A stretch of 14,811 bases of DNA from an uncultured Chlamydiaceae bacterium (GCA_945957185.1 CAMFKA010000021.1:1-14811); one strand, 5' to 3'. Counted from the stretch's first letter, positions 1-7,462 are shown. Notes: generated by a model not told the origin, from the sequence alone. Numbers and translations: made by a program.

Positions 1-1
1 C

Positions 2-82
2 AGCTCCTACGTCGCAGTGGGCTATAAAATCAGTCGCGCTCGCGCTCTAATTGCACATTATCTTTTGCAACATCTAATTTAG
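2..82 (+). CDS. Possible 3' end of an unidentified gene (partial)
   Basis: Frame 2 of the plus strand is open from the window edge to a TAG at 80-82 and would encode about 26 residues ending in HYLLQHLI. The other plus-strand frames close earlier and the minus frames have several stops. The stretch is too short to assign a family. It would converge on the pseudouridine synthase gene with about 49 bases between the stops. A chance open frame of this length is quite possible, so this is a weak call. Confidence 0.25.
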   Translation, partial: SSYVAVGYKISRARALIAHYLLQHLI

Positions 83-131
83 TCCCAGTGACAATTTTTC
101 TTTAAGTTGATGACATTGGCTGCTTCCGCAG

Positions 132-980
132 TTAACCTTCCAGTCTTACTAACTTCTGAAATACAGGAGGGAGCGGGGAGTTGAACTCCAACTTCTTATT
201 TGTGATAGGATGGACGAAACCCAAATGATGGGCGTGGAGACCTAACCTCTTCAAGGGGTTGGTTTTACCGCCATATTTTTTGTCTCCCACGACGGGATGT
301 CCAAAATGTTTGCAGTGGACGCGGATTTGATTCTTTTTCCCCGTTTCAAGTTTCAATTCCAAAAGAGTGTAGCGGTGGTGGACGGCTTTGATGGCGTAGT
401 GAGTCTTTGCGAGTTGTCCTCTTGTCGCGTCTTCAGTGACATGGACGTTGTAAGCTTTGTCTTCGTATAGATAGGTTTCCCACGTGCCGGAGCTCGCCTC
501 GGGCTTGCCCTCTACAACCGCGTAATATTTACGGGTAATGTCGTGGGACTTAAACAATTTTTTCAATCCCTCTTTTGCTTCTTCGCTCAGAGCGAAAACC
601 ATTACCCCCGAGGTCTCTTGGTCGAGACGGTGGACAACGTGAACAAGTTTTGGGCGGTAGTGGAATTTCATGACGCCATGGGCGGTTCTTTTTTTCTCGA
701 AAGCAGTCGAAACACTTAACAAACCTTCCGGTTTTTCGATAACAACGAGGTGTTGATCTTCAAATAAAATTTTCACACCTTCGGTCGCGAATTTTTTCCG
801 CTCACCTACTTGTACAGTCTCCCCGGCGACAACAATTTTTTTGGGATGAGTTTCCACAACGTCATCCACTAAAATTCTTCCTTGCTTTAACCATCCTTTC
901 AAGGTATTGATGGAACTATCAGGAAAATTTTTAGCTAAAAGATCCATTAGGGAAGATGTTTGTACGGCGGTAAATTTCAT
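132..980 (-). CDS. RluA-family RNA pseudouridine synthase
   Basis: This enzyme isomerises specific uridines in rRNA or tRNA to pseudouridine in the cytoplasm. The 282-residue protein has an S4-like RNA-binding domain at about residues 10-60 and the RluA/RluD catalytic domain at about 70-280. The catalytic signature HRLDQETSG lies at 117-125, with D120 as the expected active-site aspartate. KYYAVVEG (151-158) and KKNQIRVH are further family motifs. Length fits RluA/RluD-type enzymes. The ATG at 978-980 is used; no strong Shine-Dalgarno sequence precedes it. The gene is divergent from the secreted hydrolase, with only 61 bases between the two starts. The exact target uridine cannot be told from sequence. 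From memory, chlamydiae carry more than one RluA-type paralogue, so no gene symbol is given. Confidence 0.9.
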   Translation of the reverse strand: MKFTAVQTSSLMDLLAKNFPDSSINTLKGWLKQGRILVDDVVETHPKKIVVAGETVQVGERKKFATEGVKILFEDQHLVVIEKPEGLLSVSTAFEKKRTAHGVMKFHYRPKLVHVVHRLDQETSGVMVFALSEEAKEGLKKLFKSHDITRKYYAVVEGKPEASSGTWETYLYEDKAYNVHVTEDATRGQLAKTHYAIKAVHHRYTLLELKLETGKKNQIRVHCKHFGHPVVGDKKYGGKTNPLKRLGLHAHHLGFVHPITNKKLEFNSPLPPVFQKLVRLEG

Positions 981-1041
981 GACTATCTTTTTTTATGTAA
1001 AAGTGTTACGATGCTTCTTTTTATCAAAGCCAGTATACACG

Positions 1042-2697
1042 ATGTTGATTTTTAAACGTTTTCTTTTTTTTCTTTTTTTACTACTCGCTACAGAATCGTT
1101 CGCCTTAACACCTGATTATACTCTAATGGTTCCTATGCGAGATGGCACACATCTCCATACAGACATTTATTTAGCAAAAGATAATTTGGGACCTTGTCCC
1201 CTCATCTTAATAAGAAGTCCGGCCGGAAGGCAGACGGCATCCGCGTTGATGCATGTCAATTTGACTCAATACGGTTATGTTGTCGCCATCCAATCGACTC
1301 GCAGCGCCTCCGATGAAAACGGGAAAACTCTTCCCTATCTCGCAGACGGTTGGACCTATCAGCAAGACGGGTACGATTCTGTCGAATGGATTGCCAAAAA
1401 TCCGATCTGCAACGGAAAAGTGGGAACGGTCGGTTCCTCCGCTTTGGGGATCACTCAATTGCTGATGGCCCCAACGGCGCCGCCATCGCTCGTCTGTCAA
1501 TATATCGGTGTTGCGGCATCAAGTCTTTACCACCAAGGGATTTTTCCCGGAGGTCAACTTCTAAAAAACCAAGTGGAAGGGTGGTTAGGTTATTGCGCTA
1601 AAGATCCCGGAGTCTTCGCTTTCGTAGCAAATCAGCCTTACCATAATGAATTTTGGCACTCTCTCGATACTCGACCGATGGCTCCTCACGTCAAAGTCCC
1701 CGGCCTTCATCAAGGCGGATGGTACGATACTTTTATTAAAGGCACGATCGAGAGTTTTGTTTCAAGACAAGAGAACGGGGGAGAGGGGGCGAAAGGGACG
1801 CAGAAATTGCTGATTGGCCCGTGGGATCACTACTGGCCCAAAGATACTGCTTATGGAGATTTTTCGCTGCCCGAAGCTTCGAAACAGATTCCCTATCCTC
1901 TCACAACGGTCCAATGGTTCGATTACCACATGAAAGGCACACTGAACGGCATCGAAAAGCTTCCCGCTGTCATGTACTATGTGATGGGACCTTTTGATGG
2001 CTCCCCATCGTCCGGAAACGTGTGGAAAACAAGCGACAAATGGCCGGTGGATTCTGTGCCGTTGACGCTCTATCTTACAGCGGAGGGAGGGCTTTCCACG
2101 GAAAATCCAAAAGAGAAGCAAACCATCACCTATAAAGTGGATCCTGCTAACCCTGTTCCCACTGTGGGCGGAAGAAATCTGTTTTTACCATCCGGGCCTG
2201 CAGACCAACGCGCAATAGAAAGCCGCGATGATGTGAGAGTGTTTACATCGGAACCACTGCAAGATGACCTCGAAATCACCGGTGAGTTGTTAGCAAAAAT
2301 CACCTTTGAAAGCGATTGTTGCGATGGCGATATCGCCTTGCGGTTGACAGATGTCTATCCCGATGGAAGAAGTGTTTTGATAGCAGACGGACTGACACGT
2401 ACCGCTCACGCTACGCCATACGATGCGCGGATCACGTCTCGACAAATCGATGTCGACCTTTGGTCCACAAGTATTGTCATCGCGAAAGGGCATCGGATTC
2501 GTCTTTCTGTCGCCGGCTCAAACTATCCAAAATACGAGCTGAACCGGCATGTGGGATTGACAGGGGCAAACACCCCCGAACACAAAATTGCAGAAAATAG
2601 CGTCGATACCGGCGGGGAATCTCCCTCCGTACTAATCTTACCGGTTGTTAGAAACGGTACCCAATGTTTGCAACCAAACTGCCCGAATTCCATTTAA
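1042..2697 (+). CDS. Secreted CocE/NonD-family (peptidase S15-like) serine hydrolase
   Basis: A 551-residue alpha/beta hydrolase of the CocE/X-Pro dipeptidyl-peptidase superfamily, which cleave acyl esters or Xaa-Pro peptides. A hydrophobic signal peptide covers residues 1-21 (MLIFKRFLFFLFLLLATESFA), so export to the periplasm or beyond is expected. The nucleophile elbow GSSALG (131-136) gives S133 as probable nucleophile, GWYD (226-229) gives D229, and GPWDH (259-263) gives H263, a complete family triad. The C-terminal third, with SVAGSNYPKYELN and SPSVLILPV, matches the jelly-roll domain of the family. The ATG at 1042 is chosen because it begins the signal peptide; the frame stays open upstream to 907, but that part is antisense to the neighbouring synthase gene. 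No clear ribosome-binding site. The last 50 bases overlap the convergent outer-membrane gene. The substrate is unknown. Confidence 0.88.
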   Translation: MLIFKRFLFFLFLLLATESFALTPDYTLMVPMRDGTHLHTDIYLAKDNLGPCPLILIRSPAGRQTASALMHVNLTQYGYVVAIQSTRSASDENGKTLPYLADGWTYQQDGYDSVEWIAKNPICNGKVGTVGSSALGITQLLMAPTAPPSLVCQYIGVAASSLYHQGIFPGGQLLKNQVEGWLGYCAKDPGVFAFVANQPYHNEFWHSLDTRPMAPHVKVPGLHQGGWYDTFIKGTIESFVSRQENGGEGAKGTQKLLIGPWDHYWPKDTAYGDFSLPEASKQIPYPLTTVQWFDYHMKGTLNGIEKLPAVMYYVMGPFDGSPSSGNVWKTSDKWPVDSVPLTLYLTAEGGLSTENPKEKQTITYKVDPANPVPTVGGRNLFLPSGPADQRAIESRDDVRVFTSEPLQDDLEITGELLAKITFESDCCDGDIALRLTDVYPDGRSVLIADGLTRTAHATPYDARITSRQIDVDLWSTSIVIAKGHRIRLSVAGSNYPKYELNRHVGLTGANTPEHKIAENSVDTGGESPSVLILPVVRNGTQCLQPNCPNSI

Positions 2698-3628
2698 GAG
2701 GATTGAGGCGGAGTTTTTCTCCATCGTAGGAGTAATTTCCGCTTCTCGTCTTCCAATATTGCAGTTTTCCTACAAATCCAAAGCGCCAATTATTACAGAA
2801 TACTTGTGTGGCGGAGAGAACGCCAACTAAGCCTCTTCCTTCCACGTTAATGCTGTTGCTGGTGTGGCAGTTGTTGACGCAGCCTCCACCCGCAGATTGG
2901 CTTTCTGATGCGCTGAGATTAGCCCAATGGTACTCGAAGGTCCCTCCCACTTTGAGACCTCTATACCGAATGGCGACATCGACTCCGGCCCAAGGTCCGT
3001 ACCAATTTAATCTTAGTTTAGAGTGTCTGCCGGCAATGCGCCCCTGATTTCCGTCCGGTGTGGTGAGTTTCGCGTGATTCGATTCAATCGATTGCACCTC
3101 TTGGGAGTATCCGCCGACAGGTGCAACGGTCAACCAATTTGGAAAGCAAGGCAAGTTCCATCCAAAACCGCCTAAAAAGTCGTACATATGGCCATTGTGC
3201 GCTTGCTGTCGATACCGTTCAGTGAAATCGCCGTTTGTATCGTAGAACGTTTGCCTTGCTTTTCCCGAAGTGATTGTCGCGTAATCTGCGTAGCCGCGAA
3301 AGTACAATTGACGATTCATTTGGTACCAAACATTGACGGCACCAATTCCGGATTTGATTTTGGGATAACGTTGTCGGATGAAGTGATCAGGCCTTCCATT
3401 CGGCCCGCGAACGCTGAAGGAAAAGCTGTCGCGTCTTATCCCTGCTTGCAAGTCAACAACGAGTACCGGAAAAGGGCAGCACGGTTCGGGGCAAGGTGGG
3501 GGGCAGAGGTCGGGGGCGCAGCAAATTTCGGAGTAAATGTTCTGGCCATCGGGGATGTAGTGCCAACAATCTTGACCAAAAGCGACGTTTGAGATGAGCA
3601 ATGTAAAACCCAAAACCTGTTTCCACAT
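2648..3628 (-). CDS. Candidate cysteine-rich outer-membrane beta-barrel protein
   Basis: A 326-residue exported protein. Residues 1-18 form a signal peptide (MWKQVLGFTLLISNVAFG, then Q). The mature N-terminus is cysteine- and proline-rich, with Cys at 21, 36, 37, 42, 46, 50 and 51. The rest shows alternating polar/aromatic segments such as QLYFRGYADYATI, GWNLPCFPNWLTV and RYRGLKVGGTFEYHWANL, and ends in GYRF; a terminal phenylalanine is the usual BAM recognition signal of barrels. It may belong to the chlamydial porin-like families (for example the Pom proteins of Protochlamydia), but I cannot confirm this by eye. Disulfide cross-linking of such cysteines would fit the chlamydial envelope. 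The start at 3628 is supported by GGGAGGA seven bases upstream; an in-frame ATG at 3667 has no such site. Confidence 0.75.
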   Translation of the reverse strand: MWKQVLGFTLLISNVAFGQDCWHYIPDGQNIYSEICCAPDLCPPPCPEPCCPFPVLVVDLQAGIRRDSFSFSVRGPNGRPDHFIRQRYPKIKSGIGAVNVWYQMNRQLYFRGYADYATITSGKARQTFYDTNGDFTERYRQQAHNGHMYDFLGGFGWNLPCFPNWLTVAPVGGYSQEVQSIESNHAKLTTPDGNQGRIAGRHSKLRLNWYGPWAGVDVAIRYRGLKVGGTFEYHWANLSASESQSAGGGCVNNCHTSNSINVEGRGLVGVLSATQVFCNNWRFGFVGKLQYWKTRSGNYSYDGEKLRLNPLKWNSGSLVANIGYRF

Positions 3629-3652
3629 CGGAAAATCCTCCCTTAAAATAAA

Positions 3653-3673
3653 CACCCTTGATAGCACAGGGTG
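3653..3673 (-). promoter_or_regulatory. Inverted repeat in the presumed promoter or 5' leader of the outer-membrane gene
   Basis: CACCCT (3653-3658) and AGGGTG (3668-3673) form a perfect 6-bp inverted repeat with a 9-base centre, 25-45 bases upstream of the outer-membrane gene start. A weak minus-strand promoter match (TAGTCA at 3686-3681, 17-base spacer, TATCAA at 3663-3658) overlaps it. It could be an operator or a 5'-leader hairpin. Both readings are tentative. Confidence 0.25.
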
Positions 3674-3935
3674 AGCAAAATGACTAGCTCTTTTTTGAAA
3701 AAAAGTGCGAATTTTGTGGAAAATCGGGTTAAAAATGGGTCGAAAAATTCATCGGCAGTAAAATTTTTCGCTTCCAATGGTATGCGGTAAAGATTCGGGT
3801 TTTGAGAGCTGATTTTTTCAAAAAAACAGTGTTTTGAGTGGTGTGTGGAAAGTGTTTTCAAAATTTGCTTCAAAAATAATTTCCGAAAAATTTTAACCAA
3901 TTTTAAATTTTTTTTCATCTTTTTTCACATAAATG

Positions 3936-3962
3936 TTGCAGAATATATCCTAAACTTAATAT
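3936..3962 (+). promoter_or_regulatory. Weak candidate promoter of hctA
   Basis: TTGCAG (3936-3941) is a fair -35 match and TAATAT (3957-3962) a 4/6 match to TATAAT, separated by 15 bases. This would place the start of transcription about 30-35 bases upstream of the hctA ATG. The spacer is short and the surrounding DNA is so A/T-rich that other -10-like hexamers exist, so this is only a candidate. Confidence 0.25.
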
Positions 3963-4003
3963 TCGTTAAGGTATGAACCTCTATATAAGGAGATGTGAAT
4001 ATT

Positions 4004-4360
4004 ATGGCATTAAAAGACACAGTAAAACATTTGAGAGATCTTCTTGCTCACATTACGCAAGATCTCGAAAAAGCTGATAACGGCAACAAAGCTGCTTCTC
4101 AGCGCGTTCGTACTGGAACTGTACGTTTAGAAAAAATTGCTAAAGCTTACCGCAAAGAGTCCATCAAGTCTGAAAAGGCTACAAAAGGACAAAAGAAGCC
4201 TGCTAAGAAAGCTGCTTCCCATGCGAAAAAGCCTGCTGCAAAAAAACCTGTTGCTAAAGCGAAAGCAAAGCCTGCTGCAAAAGCTCATGCTAAAAAAGCA
4301 CACGCTCGCGCTTTCTCTGTGAAAAAGCATTCAGCGAAACTTCCAGCTAAGCGTCGCTAA
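4004..4360 (+). CDS. hctA: Histone H1-like developmental protein Hc1
   Basis: The chlamydial Hc1 condenses the nucleoid when reticulate bodies convert to elementary bodies; in Chlamydia it is made late and is repressed by the small RNA IhtA (family knowledge). The 119-residue protein begins MALKDTVKHLRDLL and carries the conserved N-terminal half through RVRTGTVRLEKIAKAYRKES (about 34-53). It then passes into a Lys/Ala/Pro-rich DNA-binding tail with repeated KPAAK-like units and ends PAKRR. Length is close to the roughly 125 residues of C. trachomatis Hc1. The start at 4004 is chosen over an in-frame GTG at 3995: AAGGAGA at 3987-3993 sits 10 bases before the ATG but would touch the GTG. A strong terminator follows, so it is probably monocistronic. 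This gene is the best taxonomic marker in the window. Confidence 0.95.
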   Translation: MALKDTVKHLRDLLAHITQDLEKADNGNKAASQRVRTGTVRLEKIAKAYRKESIKSEKATKGQKKPAKKAASHAKKPAAKKPVAKAKAKPAAKAHAKKAHARAFSVKKHSAKLPAKRR

Positions 4361-4384
4361 TCCCTTTTTTGTCTTTAAGAAGGT

Positions 4385-4411
4385 AGGGAGGCCTCGCCTC
4401 CCTCTTTTTTT
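4385..4411 (+). terminator. Rho-independent terminator of hctA
   Basis: GGGAGGC (4386-4392) pairs perfectly with GCCTCCC (4396-4402) around a CTC loop, and an A4385-T4403 pair can extend the stem. A C and a run of seven T (4405-4411) follow. It begins 24 bases after the hctA stop and isolates hctA from the rlmD operon. Confidence 0.88.
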
Positions 4412-4460
4412 GCCCCAATATTTCTAGCGGGAATTCTCCCTATTCTGCTAAAATAGCCGC

Positions 4461-5879
4461 ATGAAAACAAAGCCTGCCCATCAAATCACCATCCATAAAT
4501 TAAACGATCGAGGAAATGGAGAGGGAACTTATCATGTCGATGATAGTTCGTCTCCCTCCACTTTGCGCGAAGCAGAAGTTCCATTTACTTGCCCGGGGGA
4601 TGTGGTACTCGCAGAACTGGGACCCAAAAAAAAGGGACTTCGACAGGGGCGCCTTCTTGAAATTTTAACTCCTTCTCCCGATCGAACACCTCCTCGTTGC
4701 ATCCACTTTTCCGTTTGCGGTGGCTGCCGACTTCAACATCTGCCCTACGAAAACCAACTGCAATTTAAAGAATCTTACGTAAAAAATCTCTTTCACGACT
4801 GGCTCGATACCGCTCAATTTTCTCCCATCCTCGCTGCCGATTCTCCTTGGAACTACCGAAATAAAATGGAGTTTTCGTTCAGCCAAAATAAAGCGGGAGA
4901 GAAGTTTTTAGGTCTCATGATGGCGCGCGGCCGCGTGGTAGATTTACAGGAATGCCACCTCGTCCACCCCTGGTTCGTTGAAACCTTAAAAGCTGTCCGC
5001 ACTTGGTGGGCTTCTACGTCCCTTTCTGCTTACCACCCTTACAAAGATACCGGCGCTCTACGCACTCTCACACTGCGAGAGGGTTTTAATTCAGGCGATC
5101 GCATCGTTTTCCTAACCGTTTCCGGCAATCCCGACTACGCTTTACACAAAAGCGACATCGAAGGTTTTGTAAAAGCAGTACAACAAGCAGCAACTCCGGC
5201 GAATGCAGAGAGCCATCTTGGCATCTCTCTTCGCATTCATCAGGCAATCAAAGGGCAACCCACCGAGTTTTTTGAAATGCCCCTCAAAGGTGCCGATTAT
5301 GCTAGAGAAACTCTTCAAGTGGGTTCTGTTGCCCTCGATTTTCAAATCAGCCCTGCCGCATTCTTCCAACCTAATCCCAAACAAGCCGAAAAGCTGTTCA
5401 CGAGAGCCATCGAAATGGCAGGTATCAAAAAAGATGCTGTCGTGTACGACCTCTTCTGCGGTACCGGAACGTTAGGGATCTGCGCGGCTCCCTTTGCGAA
5501 ACAAGTGCTCGGTATCGAATGGATTCCCGAAGCAGTCTACGACGCACGCGCCAACGCAGCCGCCAATGGCTTGGAAAACACAACATTTTTAGAAGGGGAT
5601 GTCTACACCCTGCTACGCGAAATCATCGATACAGAACGATTCTCTCTTCCCGATTTGGTTTTCATCGATCCACCACGCGCTGGATTGGGAGAAAAGGCCA
5701 TTGCAGCACTTTTAGAGTTAGCACCCCCAACCCTCGTTTACATTTCCTGTAACCCCAAAACTCAGGCTGCTGACTTGAAATCATTAACACAAAAATATCG
5801 GGTGGAGGAAATACAACCTGTTGATCAGTTCCCTCAAACACCCCACATCGAAAACATTGTACTCTTAAAGCTGCTATGA
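4461..5879 (+). CDS. rlmD: 23S rRNA (uracil-5-)-methyltransferase, RlmD/TrmA family
   Basis: A SAM-dependent m5U methyltransferase of the TrmA/RlmC/RlmD family acting on RNA in the cytoplasm; RlmD modifies 23S rRNA U1939 in E. coli. The 472-residue protein has an N-terminal TRAM-like domain (about 1-70) and an iron-sulfur cluster motif with C80, C86, C89 and C165. The SAM-binding motif YDLFCGTGTLG is at 329-339 and FIDPPRAGL at 401-409. The catalytic nucleophile is C430 in YISCNPKT, and the general base is probably E463 in HIENIVLL. The complete cluster and TRAM domain favour RlmD over TrmA, but exact site specificity is inferred. The TRAM region contains a Ser-rich insertion around 27-40. 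The stop overlaps the tgt start by four bases (ATGA), so the two are translationally coupled. No clear Shine-Dalgarno sequence precedes ATG 4461. Confidence 0.88.
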   Translation: MKTKPAHQITIHKLNDRGNGEGTYHVDDSSSPSTLREAEVPFTCPGDVVLAELGPKKKGLRQGRLLEILTPSPDRTPPRCIHFSVCGGCRLQHLPYENQLQFKESYVKNLFHDWLDTAQFSPILAADSPWNYRNKMEFSFSQNKAGEKFLGLMMARGRVVDLQECHLVHPWFVETLKAVRTWWASTSLSAYHPYKDTGALRTLTLREGFNSGDRIVFLTVSGNPDYALHKSDIEGFVKAVQQAATPANAESHLGISLRIHQAIKGQPTEFFEMPLKGADYARETLQVGSVALDFQISPAAFFQPNPKQAEKLFTRAIEMAGIKKDAVVYDLFCGTGTLGICAAPFAKQVLGIEWIPEAVYDARANAAANGLENTTFLEGDVYTLLREIIDTERFSLPDLVFIDPPRAGLGEKAIAALLELAPPTLVYISCNPKTQAADLKSLTQKYRVEEIQPVDQFPQTPHIENIVLLKLL

Positions 5880-6976
5880 AATTTGTACTCCATAAAACAG
5901 ACCCCCACACAAAAGCCCGATTAGGCACGATTACGACTGCTCACGGCGATATCCAGACACCCATATTCATGCCTGTAGGGACTCGTGGAGCTGTCAAAAC
6001 ACTGACCACACAACAGCTTTACGAAATCAACGCTCAAATTATTTTGGGAAATACCTACCACCTGATGCTGCGCCCCGGCACCGAAATTATGGATAAAGCC
6101 GGTGGATTGCACGCTCTGATGCGCTGGGATCGCCCCATTTTGACCGATAGCGGAGGCTTTCAAGTATTTTCGCTGTCATCGATGAATAAAATTACGGAAG
6201 AGGGAGTTCATTTCCGCTCCCACATCGACGGATCGAAACACTTTCTAGGCCCTATTGAAAGCATGGCAATTCAAAAAAGCATCGGCGCCGATATCGTAAT
6301 GGCCTTCGATGAATGCAGCCCCTACCCTTGCGAAAGAAAAGAGCTGATCAAAGCGATGGACCGCACTCACCGATGGGCGCGTATATGCCGAGATTACGAG
6401 CTTCAACCGCACCAAAATCTGTTTGGGATCGTTCAAGGCGGCGTTCATGCGGATTTAAGAAAGCAGTCTGCAGAGGCATTGGTTCAGATTCCCTTTGATG
6501 GATACGCTATAGGAGGCTTGAGTGTTGGTGAACCCGCTCCGTTGATGTACTCCACATTAGATGAAACCGTTCCCTATCTACCTGAAGACAAACCACGCTA
6601 CCTGATGGGCGTAGGCACTCCTCGCAATTTAATCGAGGCAGTCATGCGCGGAATTGATATGTTCGATTGCGTGATGCCCACACGCAACGCACGCAATGGA
6701 ACTGCCTTCACATGGCAAGGAAAGATACCCATCAAAGCCGGACGCTATGCTGCAGATATGAGCCCATTGGATCCGGAATTGGATTGTGAAGCCTCCAAGT
6801 TCAGCAAAGCGTATGTGAGGCACCTGCTCAACGTGGACGAGATTACAGGATTAACATTGATATCGATGCAAAATCTCGCCTTTTATCTTGATTTCATGAA
6901 ACAGTTACGGCATGCTATCGCCGATGGAACCTTGCTCGCATTTTATGAGCGAGTTTGCAAAATTTATCCCGAATAA
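5876..6976 (+). CDS. tgt: Queuine/preQ1 tRNA-guanine transglycosylase with degenerate zinc site
   Basis: Exchanges G34 of GUN-anticodon tRNAs for a queuosine precursor. Catalytic residues are intact in this 366-residue protein: D91 in TDSGGFQVFSL, D145 and C147 in FDECSPYP, the pocket GGLSVGEP (213-220, V217), and the nucleophile D264 in FDCVMPTRNARNGT. C147 and V217 resemble preQ1-using bacterial enzymes. The structural zinc site, normally CxCxxC plus a distal His, is not conserved: aligned to the E. coli sequence from memory, the four ligands read L302, C304, S307 and Q332 (PLDPELDCEASKFSKAY, then ISMQNLAFY). The fold around it is otherwise preserved and the frame is intact. It overlaps rlmD by four bases, and yajC follows after 13. 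From memory, C. trachomatis TGT has been linked to queuine salvage, so the preferred base here is uncertain. Confidence 0.93.
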   Translation: MKFVLHKTDPHTKARLGTITTAHGDIQTPIFMPVGTRGAVKTLTTQQLYEINAQIILGNTYHLMLRPGTEIMDKAGGLHALMRWDRPILTDSGGFQVFSLSSMNKITEEGVHFRSHIDGSKHFLGPIESMAIQKSIGADIVMAFDECSPYPCERKELIKAMDRTHRWARICRDYELQPHQNLFGIVQGGVHADLRKQSAEALVQIPFDGYAIGGLSVGEPAPLMYSTLDETVPYLPEDKPRYLMGVGTPRNLIEAVMRGIDMFDCVMPTRNARNGTAFTWQGKIPIKAGRYAADMSPLDPELDCEASKFSKAYVRHLLNVDEITGLTLISMQNLAFYLDFMKQLRHAIADGTLLAFYERVCKIYPE

Positions 6977-6989
6977 CGAGGTGTAACTC

Positions 6990-7343
6990 ATGTTGAATCA
7001 ATTCTTTACAGCAATTTTAGCCCAAGAAGTTCCTCCACCCCCAAAAGATCAAGGCCTCTGGCAAACGTTGATTATGATCTCTGTCGCCATGATTTTTTTC
7101 TATTTCATCCTGTGGAGACCGGAGCAAAAACGTCGCAAGGAGCAAGAGACTCAACGCGCCTCTATTAAAAAAGGTGACCGTGTTGTTGCTGTAGGGATTG
7201 TTGGAACTGTTGTAAAAGTGCAAGACGAAACACTCATTCTAAAAATGTACGACGGCAGCAAAATCGAAGTCTTGAAAGTCGCGATTAACGATGTCATTCC
7301 CGGAACAGAAGAAGACGCCAAAAAAGCCGACCGCGACGAATAA
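6990..7343 (+). CDS. yajC: Sec translocase accessory protein YajC
   Basis: A 117-residue inner-membrane protein of the YajC family, which associates with SecDF and SecYEG during protein export. It has a short N-terminal segment, one transmembrane helix at about residues 24-43 (LWQTLIMISVAMIFFYFILW), the hallmark RPEQKRRKEQE just after it, then the small cytoplasmic domain with KKGDRVVAVGIVGTVVKV and a charged tail. Length is typical. GAGGTG at 6978-6983 serves as ribosome-binding site, 13 bases after the tgt stop, so it closes the rlmD-tgt-yajC operon. A tgt-yajC order is common across bacteria, although secD/secF do not follow here. Downstream lies a long hairpin and the opposed DUF488 gene. 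Confidence 0.94.
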   Translation: MLNQFFTAILAQEVPPPPKDQGLWQTLIMISVAMIFFYFILWRPEQKRRKEQETQRASIKKGDRVVAVGIVGTVVKVQDETLILKMYDGSKIEVLKVAINDVIPGTEEDAKKADRDE

Positions 7344-7367
7344 CAAGATAGAATGATGTAACGATGG

Positions 7368-7420
7368 GCCTTGTTGTATATTAATCACCACTGACTCAGT
7401 GGTTAATTATGCAACAAGGC
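7368..7420. repeat. 53-base imperfect palindrome downstream of yajC
   Basis: The outer arms GCCTTGTTG (7368-7376) and CAACAAGGC (7412-7420) are perfect complements. An inner stem CCACTGA (7388-7394) / TCAGTGG (7396-7402) lies within, and the A/T-rich middle pairs imperfectly. It lies 25 bases after the yajC stop and 43 bases before the end of the convergent DUF488 gene. No T-run follows on either strand, so it is not a classical intrinsic terminator. It may act as a bidirectional terminator, an RNA 3' stabiliser or a small mobile palindrome. Confidence 0.6.
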
Positions 7421-7462
7421 TGCAGGAATCGCTGTCATTTGTGTGATGAGTCCTTTCTTAAC

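Larger units (their letters stand above)
3629..4003. other. Gene-free divergent intergenic region, A/T-rich with phased A-tracts
   Basis: About 375 bases separate the divergent outer-membrane gene and hctA. No convincing gene is present: a minus-strand frame at 3643-3918 lacks a Shine-Dalgarno sequence and encodes a low-complexity Lys/Phe-rich peptide. The stretch holds several A- or T-tracts (about 3698-3704, 3710-3715, 3720-3723, 3731-3735, 3743-3747, 3760-3768) spaced mostly 9-12 bases apart, a candidate curved segment. It should carry the promoters of both flanking genes. Confidence 0.6.

Noticed and set aside
907..1041. N-terminal extension of the secreted hydrolase
   Set aside because: The extra 45 codons lie antisense to the pseudouridine synthase start, and the signal peptide begins at 1042.
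3643..3918. Minus-strand open frame of 91 codons in the hctA upstream region
   Set aside because: It has no ribosome-binding site, a low-complexity Lys/Phe composition that follows from A/T-richness, and overlaps the well-supported start region of the outer-membrane gene.
3995..4003. GTG start for hctA
   Set aside because: The AAGGAGA site ends only two bases before the GTG, whereas it is well placed for the ATG at 4004, which also gives the conserved MALKDT terminus.
3629..4003. IhtA-like small RNA gene next to hctA
   Set aside because: No promoter-terminator pair or recognisable hairpin RNA is visible here, and in Chlamydia IhtA acts in trans, so adjacency is not expected.
4200..4290. Repeats inside the hctA tail considered as a CRISPR or tandem-repeat element
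   Set aside because: The repeated AAGCCTGCTGCAAAA-type units are in frame and encode the expected KPAAK-like tail of Hc1.
4127..4330. Ser/Phe-rich antisense frame within hctA
   Set aside because: It is the complement of the repetitive Lys/Ala codons of the histone tail.
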